Shown here one piece after another: positions 1-11,193 of a stretch of DNA of 64,000 nucleotides. This stretch comes from Rhizobium sp. RU36D (GTDB lineage Bacteria > Pseudomonadota > Alphaproteobacteria > Rhizobiales > Rhizobiaceae): positions 434,001-498,000 of the forward strand of contig NZ_FWXU01000001.1 of assembly GCF_900176345.1 (NCBI RefSeq). Direction: 5' to 3'. Position 1 is the first letter of the stretch. The number at the start of each line of letters is the position of its first letter. Below the pieces are notes generated by a model that did no database searches, had not been told where the DNA came from, and saw only the letters and a program-made list of their open reading frames with translations. The position numbers were made by a program, and so were the translations under genes.

Positions 1-647
1 TCGATGCGCCCCTCGTTCATGATGACGATCAGGTCCGCCAGCGCCATGGCCTCTTCCTGGCTATGGGTGACATGGACGAAGGAGATGCCGAGCGAGGTCT
101 GCAGCTTCTTCAGCTCCGCCCGCATCTTGATCTTCAGGAAGGGATCGAGCGCCGACAGCGGCTCGTCGAGCAGCAGCGCCTCGGGATCGGTGATCAGCGC
201 ACGCGCCAAGGCGACGCGCTGCTGCTGCCCACCCGAAAGCTGCGCGGGCCGGCGCGAGGCATAGGCATCGAGCTGCATCAGCGACAACATCTCGCGTGCC
301 TTAGCCTGCCGCGCCTGCTTGTCCACACCCTTCATTTTCAGGCTGAAGGCGACATTGTCGACAAGATCCAGGTGCGGAAACAACGCATAGGACTGGAACA
401 TCATCGCCGTGCCGCGCCTGGCCGGTGGCAGATCGGTGACATTCACATTGCCCATCAGCACGTCGCCGCTGGAGGCGCCCTCATGCCCAGCGATCATGCG
501 AAGCGTGGAGGTCTTGCCGCAGCCCGACGGACCAAGAAGGCAGCAATAGGTGCCTGCCGGTATCTTCAGACTAATCGCGTCCACCGCGGTGGTTTGACCA
601 TAGATCTTGGTCAGTGCGGCCAATTCTATTTCTGCTGCCTTTGTCAT
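1..647 (-). CDS. Polyamine-type ABC transporter ATP-binding protein (5' part, runs off left edge)
   Basis: ATPase subunit of an ABC importer of the PotA/spermidine-putrescine class, acting on the cytoplasmic face of the inner membrane. About 215 N-terminal codons are visible. They include Walker A GPSGCGKT, the Q-loop in MMFQSYALFPH, the signature LSGGQQQR, Walker [13 protein letters not shown] and the switch-histidine segment HVTHSQEEA. The C-terminal regulatory (TOBE) part lies outside the window. ATG at 647 is preferred over the in-frame ATG at 653 because GAGGG then sits about six bases upstream. It is divergent from the GntR gene at 907, a likely local regulator. The substrate cannot be read from the ATPase alone. 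Confidence 0.9.
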   Translation of the reverse strand, partial: MTKAAEIELAALTKIYGQTTAVDAISLKIPAGTYCCLLGPSGCGKTSTLRMIAGHEGASSGDVLMGNVNVTDLPPARRGTAMMFQSYALFPHLDLVDNVAFSLKMKGVDKQARQAKAREMLSLMQLDAYASRRPAQLSGGQQQRVALARALITDPEALLLDEPLSALDPFLKIKMRAELKKLQTSLGISFVHVTHSQEEAMALADLIVIMNEGRI

Positions 648-810
648 CGACATCCCTCTGCCTGCCGATAGACATGCATCAGGCGTGCCAAGTCCGAATT
701 CCAGGAAACTGGCCGGATATTGCCGCCGGCATAAGCGTCGATATGATTGGCTGCACGAAAACGCATCCGTGCATGCACAAAAAATCATCTTTTGTGTTCG
801 AAACATATCC

Positions 811-828
811 AAGATTGTACGCAATCTT
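811..828. promoter_or_regulatory. Candidate GntR operator (perfect inverted repeat)
   Basis: AAGATTGTACGCAATCTT has two perfect 7-base arms (AAGATTG/CAATCTT) around TACG. It lies in the 259-base gap between the divergent ABC ATPase (start 647) and the GntR gene (start 907). Size and symmetry fit a GntR/FCD dimer site; assignment to this regulator is inferred from position. Nothing else in the gap looks coding. Confidence 0.5.
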
Positions 829-906
829 TTTCGGCGATTGTTGACGGCCGATATTCCCTAACCGAGGCCCAGCAGGTACAACATTGCGAGCAAGCGGACG
901 GACATC

Positions 907-1620
907 ATGAACATCGCACACAAAGGCCAACTGGGCATCGACCCCAACCAGGAAGACCGCGCCAAGGCAATTCGGGACCAGTTGCGCGACGCCATCGTTG
1001 ATCGGCGGCTGGCGCCCGGCACAAAGCTGTCGGAGGCCGAGGTCGGAACCCTGTTCGATGTCAGCCGCACCGTCGTCCGTTACGCCCTGCAAATGCTGGC
1101 CTTCGAAGGCCTGGTGAAAACGGAGCGCAATCGCGGTGCCTTCGTGTCCAATCCGTCCCCCGAAGAGGCCCGCCACGTCTTCGCCTCCCGCCGTCTGATC
1201 GAGCCGGGCATTGTCGCCGCCGCCGCCGAGCGCATAACGCGCGCCGACATCGATGCCTTCCGACAGCAATTGCAGGAGGAGGACCGGCACCGGCATGTCC
1301 GCGGGGCCGAGGCCCGCCGCGCGGAAATCAAAGCATCCGGCGATTTCCATCTTCTGCTGGCAAAGGTGGCGGGCAATACGATCCTGGAAAAATTCATGGA
1401 CGAGCTTGTCGCCCGTTCATCCCTGGTCATCGCGCTCTATGGACGCAGCGGCGTCTCAAGCTGTGGTCATGACGAGCATCTCCACATCCTGGAAGCGCTG
1501 GAAAGGCGCGATGTGGAAAAAGCCACGGGCCTGATGCTGCACCACATCGACCATATAGAGGCCGATCTGGACCTGCGGCAGCAGGAGGGCCTGACGCTCA
1601 AGGATGCGCTGTCGCTGTAG
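907..1620 (+). CDS. GntR-family (FCD) transcriptional regulator
   Basis: A 237-residue protein with an N-terminal winged helix-turn-helix (about residues 18-80, with LSEAEVGTLFDVSRTVVRYAL as recognition region) and a C-terminal all-helical FCD ligand domain (about 90-225). Length is typical of the FadR subgroup. It is divergent from the polyamine-type ABC ATPase gene and probably controls that transporter and itself, through the inverted repeat at 811-828. Effector unknown; FCD regulators usually bind small carboxylates or amines. No strong Shine-Dalgarno precedes the ATG, so the start is reasonable but not decisive. Confidence 0.9.
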   Translation: MNIAHKGQLGIDPNQEDRAKAIRDQLRDAIVDRRLAPGTKLSEAEVGTLFDVSRTVVRYALQMLAFEGLVKTERNRGAFVSNPSPEEARHVFASRRLIEPGIVAAAAERITRADIDAFRQQLQEEDRHRHVRGAEARRAEIKASGDFHLLLAKVAGNTILEKFMDELVARSSLVIALYGRSGVSSCGHDEHLHILEALERRDVEKATGLMLHHIDHIEADLDLRQQEGLTLKDALSL

Positions 1621-1638
1621 CCAGACCCAAACAACGGT

Positions 1639-1654
1639 GTCACTGCAGAGTGAC
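1639..1654. terminator. Weak stem-loop between convergent genes
   Basis: GTCACT-GCAG-AGTGAC forms a 6-base-pair hairpin in the 45-base gap between the convergent GntR and IclR genes. There is no T tract on either strand, so termination here is a guess from position. Confidence 0.25.
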
Positions 1655-1665
1655 GTGACTCAAAA

Positions 1666-2433
1666 CTAAGATAAAGACAGCCTGGCACACAGGGCCTGCA
1701 GCCGTTCCACAATCGCCATGCGATTGCCGCCATCGGGAAGGTCGAGCCTCTGGGCGAATGCGCATGTGATGACGGCGATGGCATCACCACCAGGCGCCAG
1801 AATGGGCACGGTGATATCCTGCACGCCCAGCAATTGCTGGCTCGCACCAATACGATAGCCCTGGTCCCGCACCTGCTGCAGTTGCGGCTCCATGGACGCA
1901 AGCTTCTCCGCCTGGCCCGAGTTTCCCCATAGCGCAAGAGTCTCCTCGCGCTGCAGCGGCGCTTGAAATGCTGTGAGCACGATTCCCGAGCCAGTGGACA
2001 ACAGATCCAGTTCGGCGCCGACGCGGACATGGAACTCCCACACATCAGGAGGACTGGACTGGGCAATAACCACCGCTCCGCCCTGTCGCTGAACCACGAG
2101 ATGGCAGGACTGATGGGACTGACGGGCAAACTCATCCATCAGCGGCAAGGCCTGTGCGACGAGCCGGCGAACAGGCGGGTGCCGATGGGCCAACAGGAAC
2201 AACTTCATCGTCAGTTCGTAGCGGTCGCCTTCCGCCGAGCGCGCTACGTAATTTCGCGCCACGAGCCGCTCCAGCATCCGGTATATTTCGGAGGGGCTGC
2301 GGCCCATTGCCTTGACGATTTCCGCCCGTGTCAGGCCCTTCGGCTCGTCCGCTAGCAGTTCGAGAATATCGAGCCCCTTATCGAGGGCGGGCGCGCGATA
2401 TCGATCCAACTTATCGTCAGGTTGTGCAGCCAT
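1666..2433 (-). CDS. IclR-family transcriptional regulator
   Basis: A 255-residue IclR-type regulator: winged helix-turn-helix at about residues 15-75 (ALDKGLDILELLADEPKGLT, then a MGRSPSEIYRML recognition helix) and a GAF-like effector domain to the C terminus. ATG at 2433 is chosen over a longer in-frame extension because the protein then begins just before the HTH and GGGAGGG lies about a dozen bases upstream. It is divergent from the fucose operon beginning at 2590, so it is most likely that operon's pathway-specific repressor or activator. Its ligand would be fucose, fuconate or a 2-keto-3-deoxy acid by inference. Confidence 0.92.
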   Translation of the reverse strand: MAAQPDDKLDRYRAPALDKGLDILELLADEPKGLTRAEIVKAMGRSPSEIYRMLERLVARNYVARSAEGDRYELTMKLFLLAHRHPPVRRLVAQALPLMDEFARQSHQSCHLVVQRQGGAVVIAQSSPPDVWEFHVRVGAELDLLSTGSGIVLTAFQAPLQREETLALWGNSGQAEKLASMEPQLQQVRDQGYRIGASQQLLGVQDITVPILAPGGDAIAVITCAFAQRLDLPDGGNRMAIVERLQALCARLSLS

Positions 2434-2518
2434 CGGTCGACAGTCCCTCCCTTTGCGACGACTTGTTAGGGCTAGTCGTCTTGGCTGCCAATAACGCAAT
2501 TTTCGGGTTGCCACGTCA

Positions 2519-2532
2519 ATTCATTTTTGAAT
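2519..2532. promoter_or_regulatory. Candidate IclR operator
   Basis: ATTCA-TTTT-TGAAT is a perfect 5-base inverted repeat in the 156-base divergent region between the IclR gene (start 2433) and the fucose operon (start 2590). IclR proteins bind short palindromes of this kind in such positions. The link is inference. Confidence 0.35.
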
Positions 2533-2589
2533 ATAGTGTTCACATGTAAAAAAGACGTGCATCAGCACGCGGCATGGGAGGAGACAGAC

Positions 2590-3342
2590 ATGCGGCTCAA
2601 GGGCAAGACGATTCTCATTTCGGCTGCCGGCCAGGGTATTGGTCGCGCCAGCGCGCTCGCCTGCCGTGCTGAAGGCGCAACCGTGATTGCGACCGATGTC
2701 AACGAGGCCGCGCTTGAGAGCCTTCACGCCGAAGCAGCAGGCGGCATCGAAACCCGCCGGCTTGATGTGACCGACCCCGCTGCAATCATCGCTTTGGCCT
2801 CGGAAATCGCCCCTCTCGACGGCCTGTTCAACTGCGCCGGTTTTGTCCATAACGGCAACATTCTCGAATGCTCCGACGACGACTGGGACTTCAGCTTCAA
2901 TCTGAACGTCAAGGCGATGTTCCGGATCATGAAGGCGGTGATGCCGGGCATGCTGGAGCGGGCACAATCGACCGGCACCGCCTCTATCCTCAACATGGCC
3001 AGCATGGCGTCGTCGGTGAAGGGCTTTCCAAACCGCATGGCCTATGGCGCCAGCAAGGCGGCCGTGATCGGGCTGACCAAGGCGGTCGCCGCCGATTTCG
3101 TCAAGCAGGGCCTTCGCTGCAACGCGCTCTGCCCCGGCACGGTCGATACACCCTCGCTAAGGGGCCGCATCGCCGCTTCGGCGGATCCGGTCCAGGCGGA
3201 GAAGGACTTCATCGCGCGCCAGCCCATGGGGCGGCTCGCCACCGTGGACGACATCGCGCCGATGGTCGTCTACCTGCTGTCTGACGAGTCGCGCTTCGTG
3301 ACCGGCCAGGCGGTGCTTGTCGATGGCGGCGTCACGATTTGA
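2590..3342 (+). CDS. SDR dehydrogenase, likely 2-keto-3-deoxy-L-fuconate 4-dehydrogenase
   Basis: A 250-residue classical short-chain dehydrogenase, probably NAD-dependent. It has the cofactor glycine motif near residue 12 (SAAGQGIG), the NCAG structural motif, catalytic serine in NMASMAS, the Y-x-x-x-K pair in YGASK and the C-terminal VDGG. It closely fits the family that oxidises 2-keto-3-deoxy-L-fuconate or -rhamnonate to the 2,4-diketo acid. First gene of the operon, with GGGAGGAG seven bases before the ATG. Partners downstream (lactonase, FAH hydrolase, second SDR, dehydratase) supply the other steps of that route. The exact sugar (fucose versus rhamnose or L-galactose) is inferred from family and context. 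Confidence 0.85.
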   Translation: MRLKGKTILISAAGQGIGRASALACRAEGATVIATDVNEAALESLHAEAAGGIETRRLDVTDPAAIIALASEIAPLDGLFNCAGFVHNGNILECSDDDWDFSFNLNVKAMFRIMKAVMPGMLERAQSTGTASILNMASMASSVKGFPNRMAYGASKAAVIGLTKAVAADFVKQGLRCNALCPGTVDTPSLRGRIAASADPVQAEKDFIARQPMGRLATVDDIAPMVVYLLSDESRFVTGQAVLVDGGVTI

Positions 3343-3349
3343 GGGCGTC

Positions 3350-4231
3350 ATGGAAAAAATCGACGCCCACTGTCATTTCTGGAGCCTCGAAAGAGGCGAC
3401 TATGGCTGGCTGAGCCCCGACAACGCCGCCCTCACGCCCATCTACCGGGATTTCGGTCCCGCTGAGATGAAGTCGCTGGCGGCAGCGGCCGGCGTTTCAA
3501 GATATGTCGCCGTCCAGGCAGCGCCGACCGAGGCCGAGACACGTTACCTGCTGGACCTCGCATCCAAATATCCCGAGATTGCCGGCGTGGTCGGCTGGGT
3601 GGACCTGACGACCGCCGACGCAGCGGAGCGGATCGCTGATCTTGCCCGAAACCAGCTGCTGAAGGGCATTCGCCCGATGCTGCAGGACTTGGCCGAAGAC
3701 GACTGGATCAATACGGCCCCAACAGACGCAGCCCTTGCTGCCCTCGCCGCCTCCAGCCTGCGCTTCGACGCGCTGGTTCTGCCGCGGCATCTGATGGCGC
3801 TGGAGCCCTTCATTCTCGCCCACCCCACTCTGCCCGTGGTCATCGACCACGCAGCAAAGCCGGCGCTGGGTGCGGCTGCTGACGATCCTCGTCATCAGAT
3901 GTGGACAGCCGGCATGGAGCGCCTTGCGGCGATACCCCATGTTCACTGCAAGCTCTCGGGGCTGCTCACCGAGATGCGGCCCGATCAATATGCCGGCATC
4001 GACAAGGCCATTTCCGTTCTCCGGCCTTACGTCACCAAGCTTCTGGAGTGGTTTGGGCCGGACCGCCTGATCTGGGGGTCTGATTGGCCGGTGCTGACCC
4101 TGGCAGGCCCGCACGATTTCTGGGTCACCGTGGCGCAGTCCCTGCTCTCGGACCTAACGGCAAACGAGACGGCTGCAATCTTCGGCGGCAACGCAAAGCG
4201 CTTTTACGGCTTGGATGAGGTGATGGCATGA
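3350..4231 (+). CDS. Amidohydrolase-2 family sugar lactonase (L-fuconolactonase type)
   Basis: A 293-residue metal-dependent TIM-barrel hydrolase. The N-terminal DAHCHFW metal-binding motif followed by GDYGWLSPD is typical of L-fuconolactone/L-rhamnonolactone hydrolases (COG3618). A second histidine lies in VVIDHAAKP, and the late acidic residue is in IWGSDWPV. It would open L-fucono-lactone to L-fuconate in the cytoplasm. It begins seven bases after the SDR stop, with GAGGG overlapping that stop. Its end overlaps the ABC ATPase start as ATGA, implying translational coupling. Confidence 0.87.
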   Translation: MEKIDAHCHFWSLERGDYGWLSPDNAALTPIYRDFGPAEMKSLAAAAGVSRYVAVQAAPTEAETRYLLDLASKYPEIAGVVGWVDLTTADAAERIADLARNQLLKGIRPMLQDLAEDDWINTAPTDAALAALAASSLRFDALVLPRHLMALEPFILAHPTLPVVIDHAAKPALGAAADDPRHQMWTAGMERLAAIPHVHCKLSGLLTEMRPDQYAGIDKAISVLRPYVTKLLEWFGPDRLIWGSDWPVLTLAGPHDFWVTVAQSLLSDLTANETAAIFGGNAKRFYGLDEVMA

Positions 4232-5748
4232 CCGATCTTGTCCGCATGACGGGAATCGAGAAGCGTTTTCCCGGGGTGCACGCGCTGAAATCCGCGCGCT
4301 TCGAGCTGAAGGCCGGCGAGGTTCATGCCCTCATGGGCGAGAACGGCGCCGGCAAGTCGACCATGATGAAGGTACTGTCCGGCATCTATCAACCCGATGA
4401 AGGCACGATCGAGATCGACGGCAAGCCCGTGGTGATCAACGGCCCGCGCGCCGCACAGGCCTTGGGCGTTGGCATCATCCATCAGGAACTCTCCCTGATG
4501 AACGACCTGACGGTCGCCCAGAACATCATGATCGGCAAGGAGCCGCGCAAATCCTTCGGTCGGCTGGACGAGGCGGCGCTGAACCGCCAGGCCTCAGACA
4601 TCCTCAAGACCATGAATATGGCAATCGATCCCCGGACTTTGGTCTCGACGCTGACCATCGCCCGACAGCAGATGATCGAGATCGCCAAGGCCCTGTCGAA
4701 CAAGTCCCGCATCCTGATCATGGATGAGCCGACGGCCGCCTTGACGGACCAGGAAATCGCGGAACTCTTCACCATCATCCGCAAACTGAAGGCGGAAGGC
4801 GTGGGGATCGTCTACATCTCCCACAAGATGGACGAGTTGAAGCAGATCTCCGACCGCGTCACCGTGATGCGCGATGGCGAATATGTGGGCACCGTCAACG
4901 CCGCTGAGGCACCGGTGTCCCAGATCATTTCGATGATGGTTGGCCGGGCGCTGACCGACGAAGCGGTCGTCATACCGGATCTTTCCCGCGCCGAAACCGC
5001 GCTGGAAGTGCGCGGCCTGTCCCGCGGCCGCGAGATCCGCAATGTCGGCTTCACCCTCAAGAAGGGCGAGATCCTCGGCTTTGCCGGCCTGATGGGCGCC
5101 GGCCGCACGGAAGTCGCCCGCGCCATCTTCGGCGCCGACCCCCGCGAGGCCGGAGAGATCATCGTCCACGGCAAACCCTGCGACATCAAGACGCCGGAAG
5201 ATGCCGTCCGCGCCGGCATCGGTTATCTCTCCGAGGACCGCAAGCATTTCGGCTTGGCGCTCGGCATGGATGTGCGCGCCAATATCGGCATGGCCAGCAT
5301 GAAGGACTTTTCCGACGGCCTGGGCCGCATCGACGAAGGCCGCCTGAAGACCATTGCCAAGGACTATATCGCGACGCTCGCCATCCGCACACCGAGCGAC
5401 CGGCAGGAGGTACGCCTGCTCTCGGGCGGCAACCAGCAGAAGGTCGTCATCGCCAAGTGGCTGCTGCGCAATTGCGACATCCTGATTTTCGACGAGCCGA
5501 CGCGCGGCATCGATGTCGGCGCCAAGGCCGAAATCTATCGGCTGCTGGCCGAGCTTGCCGCTCAGGGCAAGGCGCTGATCGTCATCAGTTCGGAACTGCC
5601 CGAAGTGCTGCGTGTGTCGCATCGCATCGCGGTCATGTGTGAGGGACGCCTGACGGGCATCCTGCCGGGGGGAGCCGGCACCAAACAGGAGGATATAATG
5701 CATCTCGCCACCCAGCGCGAGACCATGAGGGAGGGAGTTTCCGCATGA
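4228..5748 (+). CDS. Sugar ABC transporter ATP-binding protein (RbsA-type, two cassettes)
   Basis: A 506-residue double ATPase of the ribose/galactose importer class. The first cassette has Walker [10 protein letters not shown], Walker [12 protein letters not shown] and EIAKALS. The second has the [14 protein letters not shown] signature and [16 protein letters not shown], with the degenerate P-loop usual for this family. It energises uptake of the operon's sugar, probably L-fucose. Starts overlap (ATGA) with the lactonase before and the permease after. Unlike the chvE operon, the binding-protein gene comes last. Confidence 0.93.
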   Translation: MTDLVRMTGIEKRFPGVHALKSARFELKAGEVHALMGENGAGKSTMMKVLSGIYQPDEGTIEIDGKPVVINGPRAAQALGVGIIHQELSLMNDLTVAQNIMIGKEPRKSFGRLDEAALNRQASDILKTMNMAIDPRTLVSTLTIARQQMIEIAKALSNKSRILIMDEPTAALTDQEIAELFTIIRKLKAEGVGIVYISHKMDELKQISDRVTVMRDGEYVGTVNAAEAPVSQIISMMVGRALTDEAVVIPDLSRAETALEVRGLSRGREIRNVGFTLKKGEILGFAGLMGAGRTEVARAIFGADPREAGEIIVHGKPCDIKTPEDAVRAGIGYLSEDRKHFGLALGMDVRANIGMASMKDFSDGLGRIDEGRLKTIAKDYIATLAIRTPSDRQEVRLLSGGNQQKVVIAKWLLRNCDILIFDEPTRGIDVGAKAEIYRLLAELAAQGKALIVISSELPEVLRVSHRIAVMCEGRLTGILPGGAGTKQEDIMHLATQRETMREGVSA

Positions 5749-6743
5749 ACGCCATAGCATCAAAGACCTCGCCGGCTTCCTGGCTCAAGGCCTCGGGCGC
5801 GCACCAGAAGTTGCTGGCCTTCGCCAGCCTCATCGTGCTGATGATCGTCTTCAGCCTCGCCTCGCCGAACTTCCTGCAGACGTCCAACATCATCGCCATC
5901 CTGCAGGCAACCAGCGTCAACGGCGTTCTGGCCATCGCCGCGACACTCGTGATCATTACGGGCGGCATCGATCTTTCGGTCGGCACGCTCATGACCTTTT
6001 GTGCCGTGATCGCCGGCGTCGTGCTGACCTATTGGGGCATGCCGCTACCGCTCGGGATTGTCGCTGCGATCGCCACCGGCGCGCTGTGCGGGCTGATCTC
6101 CGGCACGCTGATTGCCAAGATGAAGATCCCGCCCTTCATCGCCACGCTCGGCATGATGCTGATCCTCAAGGGCATGTCCCTGGTCATATCAGGCACCAAG
6201 CCGATCTATTTCAATGACACGCCCGGCTTCCCCTATATTTCCACCGGCTCGCTGATTGGCTCGCTGGTGCCCGGCCTGCCGATCCCCAATGGCGTGCTGA
6301 TCCTGTTCCTCGTCGCCGGCGCCGCCGCCTATATTCTCGGCCGCACCGTTCTGGGCCGCTACTGTTTCGCGCTGGGTTCGAACGAAGAGGCCGTGCGCCT
6401 CTCCGGCGTCAACACCGATGGCTGGAAGATGGCGATCTATGCTCTGGCTGGCGGAATCTGCGGCATTGCCGGCCTGCTGATCGCCTCGCGGCTCAACTCC
6501 GCCCAGCCGGCGCTTGGCCAGGGCTACGAACTGGACGCGATCGCGGCTGTGGTCATCGGCGGCACCTCGCTCTCGGGAGGGCGCGGCACGATCATCGGCA
6601 CCATTATCGGCGCGCTGATCATGTCCGTGCTGCTGAACGGCCTGCGCATCCTCTCGGTTGCCCAGGAATGGCAGACAGTCGTTACCGGCTCGATCATCAT
6701 CGTCGCGGTCTATGCCGACATGGTGCGACGCCGGAAGGCATAA
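5745..6743 (+). CDS. Sugar ABC transporter permease (RbsC-type)
   Basis: A 332-residue integral membrane protein with about ten hydrophobic segments. It carries family motifs GGIDLSVG (about residue 70) and an EAA-like stretch [10 protein letters not shown], followed by the conserved [20 protein letters not shown]. It would form a homodimeric channel with the ATPase upstream and take substrate from the binding protein at 6870. Its start overlaps the ATPase stop (ATGA). A stem-loop follows at 6753-6776. Confidence 0.93.
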   Translation: MNAIASKTSPASWLKASGAHQKLLAFASLIVLMIVFSLASPNFLQTSNIIAILQATSVNGVLAIAATLVIITGGIDLSVGTLMTFCAVIAGVVLTYWGMPLPLGIVAAIATGALCGLISGTLIAKMKIPPFIATLGMMLILKGMSLVISGTKPIYFNDTPGFPYISTGSLIGSLVPGLPIPNGVLILFLVAGAAAYILGRTVLGRYCFALGSNEEAVRLSGVNTDGWKMAIYALAGGICGIAGLLIASRLNSAQPALGQGYELDAIAAVVIGGTSLSGGRGTIIGTIIGALIMSVLLNGLRILSVAQEWQTVVTGSIIIVAVYADMVRRRKA

Positions 6744-6752
6744 AACCTATCT

Positions 6753-6776
6753 CCCGAGGCCCTCACTGGCTTCGGG
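6753..6776 (+). other. Intercistronic stem-loop
   Basis: CCCGAGGCC pairs with GGCTTCGGG (one G-U) around a 6-base loop, in the 126-base gap between the permease and binding-protein genes. No T tract follows. It could be an mRNA processing or stability element allowing separate levels of the downstream binding protein. Confidence 0.5.
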
Positions 6777-6869
6777 GTGAAATACCGGCCACAAGGCCGC
6801 AAGGGAGAGAGGGCGGTCTACGCCTCGGAGGAGACTAATTCGCCTATCGTGAACACAAAGGAGGATACC

Positions 6870-7817
6870 ATGTTCACCAGACGTACGCTTATCGGCGCGG
6901 TCAGCGCCATTGCAGTCATGGCTTCGGCCGGCTTTGCCCAAGCCCAGGACAAGCTCTACATCCCGCTGATTTCCAAGGGCTTCCAGCATCAGTTCTGGCA
7001 GGCCGTGAAGGCCGGCGCCGACAAGGCGGCAGCCGAATTCAACGTCGAAGTCACCTTCGAAGGTCCCGACAATGAAACCATGGTCGACAAGCAGATCGAC
7101 ATGCTGACGGCCGCCCTCGGCAAGAAGCCGGCCGCGATCGGTTTTGCAGCACTCGACAGCCAGGCGGCAATCCCGCTCTTGAAGCAGGCCCAGGACGCCA
7201 AGATCCCGGTCGTCGCCTTCGACTCCGGCGTCGACAGCGATATCCCTGTTGCCACCGCCTCCACCGACAACCTCGCCGCAGCTGCTCTCGCAGCCGACAA
7301 GATGGCGGAACTGATAGGCGGCGAAGGCAAGGTTGCTCTCGTGGTCCATGACCAGACCTCGCGCACCGGCATTGACCGTCGCGACGGCTTCGTCAACCAG
7401 GTCAAGGCCAAGTATCCGAAGATCGAAATCGTCTCGATCCAGTACGGCGCCGGCGACCAGCTGCAGTCGACCGAAATCACCAAGTCGATCCTGCAGGGCA
7501 ATCCGGACCTCAAGGGCATCTTCGGCGCGAACGAAGGCTCGGCCATCGGCGTTGTCAATGGCGTGAAGGAAGCCGGCCGCTCCGGCATCGTCATCATCGG
7601 CTACGATTCGGGCGCTGCCCAGAAGAAGGCCATCATGGATGGCGCCATGGCCGGCGCGATCACCCAGAACCCTGTCGGCATCGGCTACGAGACGGTGAAG
7701 GCCGCCGTTGCTGCAGCAAAGGGTGAAAAGGTCGAAAAGAACATCGACACGGGCTTCTTCTGGTACGACAAGTCCACCATGGACAAGCCGGAAATTGCCG
7801 CAGTCCTGTACGACTGA
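6870..7817 (+). CDS. Periplasmic sugar-binding protein (RbsB-type), probably for L-fucose
   Basis: A 315-residue type I solute-binding protein. It has a signal peptide (MFTRR followed by a hydrophobic core, predicted cleavage after AQA at about residue 25), then two Rossmann-like lobes typical of ribose/galactose binding proteins (IGFAALDSQA, FDSGVDSDIP, GANEGSAIGV, IIGYDSG). AAAGGAGG seven bases upstream fixes the ATG at 6870. It delivers sugar to the permease/ATPase just upstream. A very stable hairpin follows the stop. Ligand is inferred from the neighbouring fucose-type enzymes. Confidence 0.9.
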   Translation: MFTRRTLIGAVSAIAVMASAGFAQAQDKLYIPLISKGFQHQFWQAVKAGADKAAAEFNVEVTFEGPDNETMVDKQIDMLTAALGKKPAAIGFAALDSQAAIPLLKQAQDAKIPVVAFDSGVDSDIPVATASTDNLAAAALAADKMAELIGGEGKVALVVHDQTSRTGIDRRDGFVNQVKAKYPKIEIVSIQYGAGDQLQSTEITKSILQGNPDLKGIFGANEGSAIGVVNGVKEAGRSGIVIIGYDSGAAQKKAIMDGAMAGAITQNPVGIGYETVKAAVAAAKGEKVEKNIDTGFFWYDKSTMDKPEIAAVLYD

Positions 7818-7831
7818 TCAGTTCGTCAATC

Positions 7832-7853
7832 GCCCCGGGGGAAACCCCGGGGC
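7832..7853 (+). other. Strong stem-loop after the binding-protein gene
   Basis: GCCCCGGGG and CCCCGGGGC form a perfect 9-base-pair GC stem capped by a GAAA tetraloop, 14 bases after the binding-protein stop and 20 bases before the next start. There is no T tract, so it is more likely a 3' mRNA-protecting or attenuating structure than a full terminator. Confidence 0.65.
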
Positions 7854-7873
7854 AAACCTATGGATGTGAAACC

Positions 7874-9572
<1,699 letters not shown>

Positions 9573-9647
9573 GGGGCATCGCGCATCACAATCGCTTTCA
9601 GGGCGGACGGGGCAGGTGAGCGCCGGCAGCCATTCAGGGAGAAGGTC

Positions 9648-11165
9648 ATGGTACAGAACAGCATTCGGCTCCATCCGGAAGACAATATCGAAATTGCGTT
9701 GCGAGATCTCGCTGTCGGTGACGCGCTGTCCGAAAGCGACGTGTCGGTGAAGGAGCCGGTGGGACGCGGCCACAAGATCGCAACGACCCGGATCGCGACT
9801 GGCCAGAACGTTATCCGTTACGGCCAGATCATCGGCCAGGCGAAGGCCGATATCGAACCCGGCGCCCATATCCATGTCCACAATCTCGGCATGGGCGAGC
9901 ATACCCAGGATTATGCCTTTGCCAGCCGCAACACGCCCCTGCCGGAGATCCATGAGCCGCGCACCTTCATGGGTTATCATCGCGCCGACGGCAAGGTCGG
10001 CACTCGCAACTATATCGGCATCCTGACCTCGGTGAACTGTTCCGGCTCGGTCGCGCGCTTCATCGCCGAGGCGGCCGAGAAATCCGGCATGCTGGATGAT
10101 TTCCCGAATGTCGATGGTATCGTCCCGATCGTTCACTCCACGGGCTGCGGCATGTCCGGAAAGGATGAGGGCTATGCCACCCTGTTCCGGACGCTGACTG
10201 GTTATGCCCAGAACCCGAATTTCGGCGGCATTCTGCTGGTCGGCCTCGGCTGCGAAGTGCTGCAGATCCCCGACCTCGTCGGCGGCAAGGCGCTGCGCAA
10301 GGACGGCGTTCTGCGCTACATGACCATCCAGCACGAGGGCGGCACCCGCAAGACCATCGCCAAGGGTCTGGAAGAACTGCGCGAAGTGGCGGCCTTTGCC
10401 AACAAAGCCGAACGCAAGCCCGCCCCCGTCTCCGAGATCGTCATCGGCATGCAATGCGGCGGCTCCGATGGCTATTCCGGCATTACCGCGAACCCCGCAC
10501 TCGGCTATGCATCCGACCTTCTGGTGCGCCATGGCGGCACAACGATCCTGTCGGAAACCTCCGAAATTTATGGCGCAGAGCACCTGCTGACCAGCCGCGC
10601 GGAGACGGTTGAGGTCGGCGAAAAGCTGATCGAGCGCATCCACTGGTGGGAGGATTACTGCGCCCGCAATGGCGGCGAGATGGACAACAACCCCTCCCCC
10701 GGCAACAAGCGCGGCGGCCTGACGACCATCCTTGAGAAATCGCTGGGCGCGGTGGCGAAGGGCGGCACGGCACCTCTGCGCGGCGTCTATAAGTTCGGCG
10801 AGAAGATCGACAAGAAGGGCTTCGTCTTCATGGACAGCCCCGGCTTCGACCCCTGCTCGGTCACCGGCCAGGTGGCGTCGGGCGCAAACCTCATCGTCTT
10901 CACGACCGGCCGCGGCTCGGTGTCCGGCTACAAGCCCACCCCCTGCATCAAGCTCGCCACCAACACGGAAATGTATGAGCGCTTGAGCGAGGACATGGAC
11001 CTAAACTGCGGCGACATCGTCACCGAAGGCGTCAGCATCGAGGAAAAGGGCCGCGAACTCTTTGAACTCATCATCCGCGTCGCCTCCGGCGAGGAAACCA
11101 AGAGCGAGGCCCTCGGCTTCGGCGGCGCAGAATTCGTGCCGTGGCAGATCGGCGCCGTGATGTGA
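9648..11165 (+). CDS. UxaA/altronate-dehydratase-family sugar acid dehydratase
   Basis: A 505-residue UxaA-type dehydratase: an N-terminal SAF domain (about 1-100, with GHKIATTRIATGQNVIRYGQ), then the catalytic domain with GYHRADGKVGTRNYIG, HSTGCGMS, LVGLGCE, MQCGGSDGYSGITANPA and CIKLATNTEMYERLSEDMDLNCG. These cysteine-containing motifs fit an iron-dependent enzyme. Known members dehydrate D-altronate or galactarate. Here it closes an operon otherwise complete for L-fucose, so it probably dehydrates L-fuconate. GGGAGAAGG precedes the ATG. An altronate role in galacturonate breakdown remains possible, because the pectin region lacks its own sugar acid dehydratase. Confidence 0.85.
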   Translation: MVQNSIRLHPEDNIEIALRDLAVGDALSESDVSVKEPVGRGHKIATTRIATGQNVIRYGQIIGQAKADIEPGAHIHVHNLGMGEHTQDYAFASRNTPLPEIHEPRTFMGYHRADGKVGTRNYIGILTSVNCSGSVARFIAEAAEKSGMLDDFPNVDGIVPIVHSTGCGMSGKDEGYATLFRTLTGYAQNPNFGGILLVGLGCEVLQIPDLVGGKALRKDGVLRYMTIQHEGGTRKTIAKGLEELREVAAFANKAERKPAPVSEIVIGMQCGGSDGYSGITANPALGYASDLLVRHGGTTILSETSEIYGAEHLLTSRAETVEVGEKLIERIHWWEDYCARNGGEMDNNPSPGNKRGGLTTILEKSLGAVAKGGTAPLRGVYKFGEKIDKKGFVFMDSPGFDPCSVTGQVASGANLIVFTTGRGSVSGYKPTPCIKLATNTEMYERLSEDMDLNCGDIVTEGVSIEEKGRELFELIIRVASGEETKSEALGFGGAEFVPWQIGAVM

Positions 11166-11193
11166 CACCAGCCGGGCTGACGCGCCATGTGCG

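Noticed and set aside
6743..6870. Riboswitch between permease and binding-protein genes
   Set aside because: Only one simple hairpin is visible, without the conserved multi-stem core of a known riboswitch class.
9648..11165. Simple naming of the UxaA-type protein as altronate dehydratase of the pectin pathway
   Set aside because: It lies 18 kb from the galacturonate genes and is the last gene of the fucose-type operon, which would otherwise lack its dehydratase; the altronate role is kept only as an alternative.
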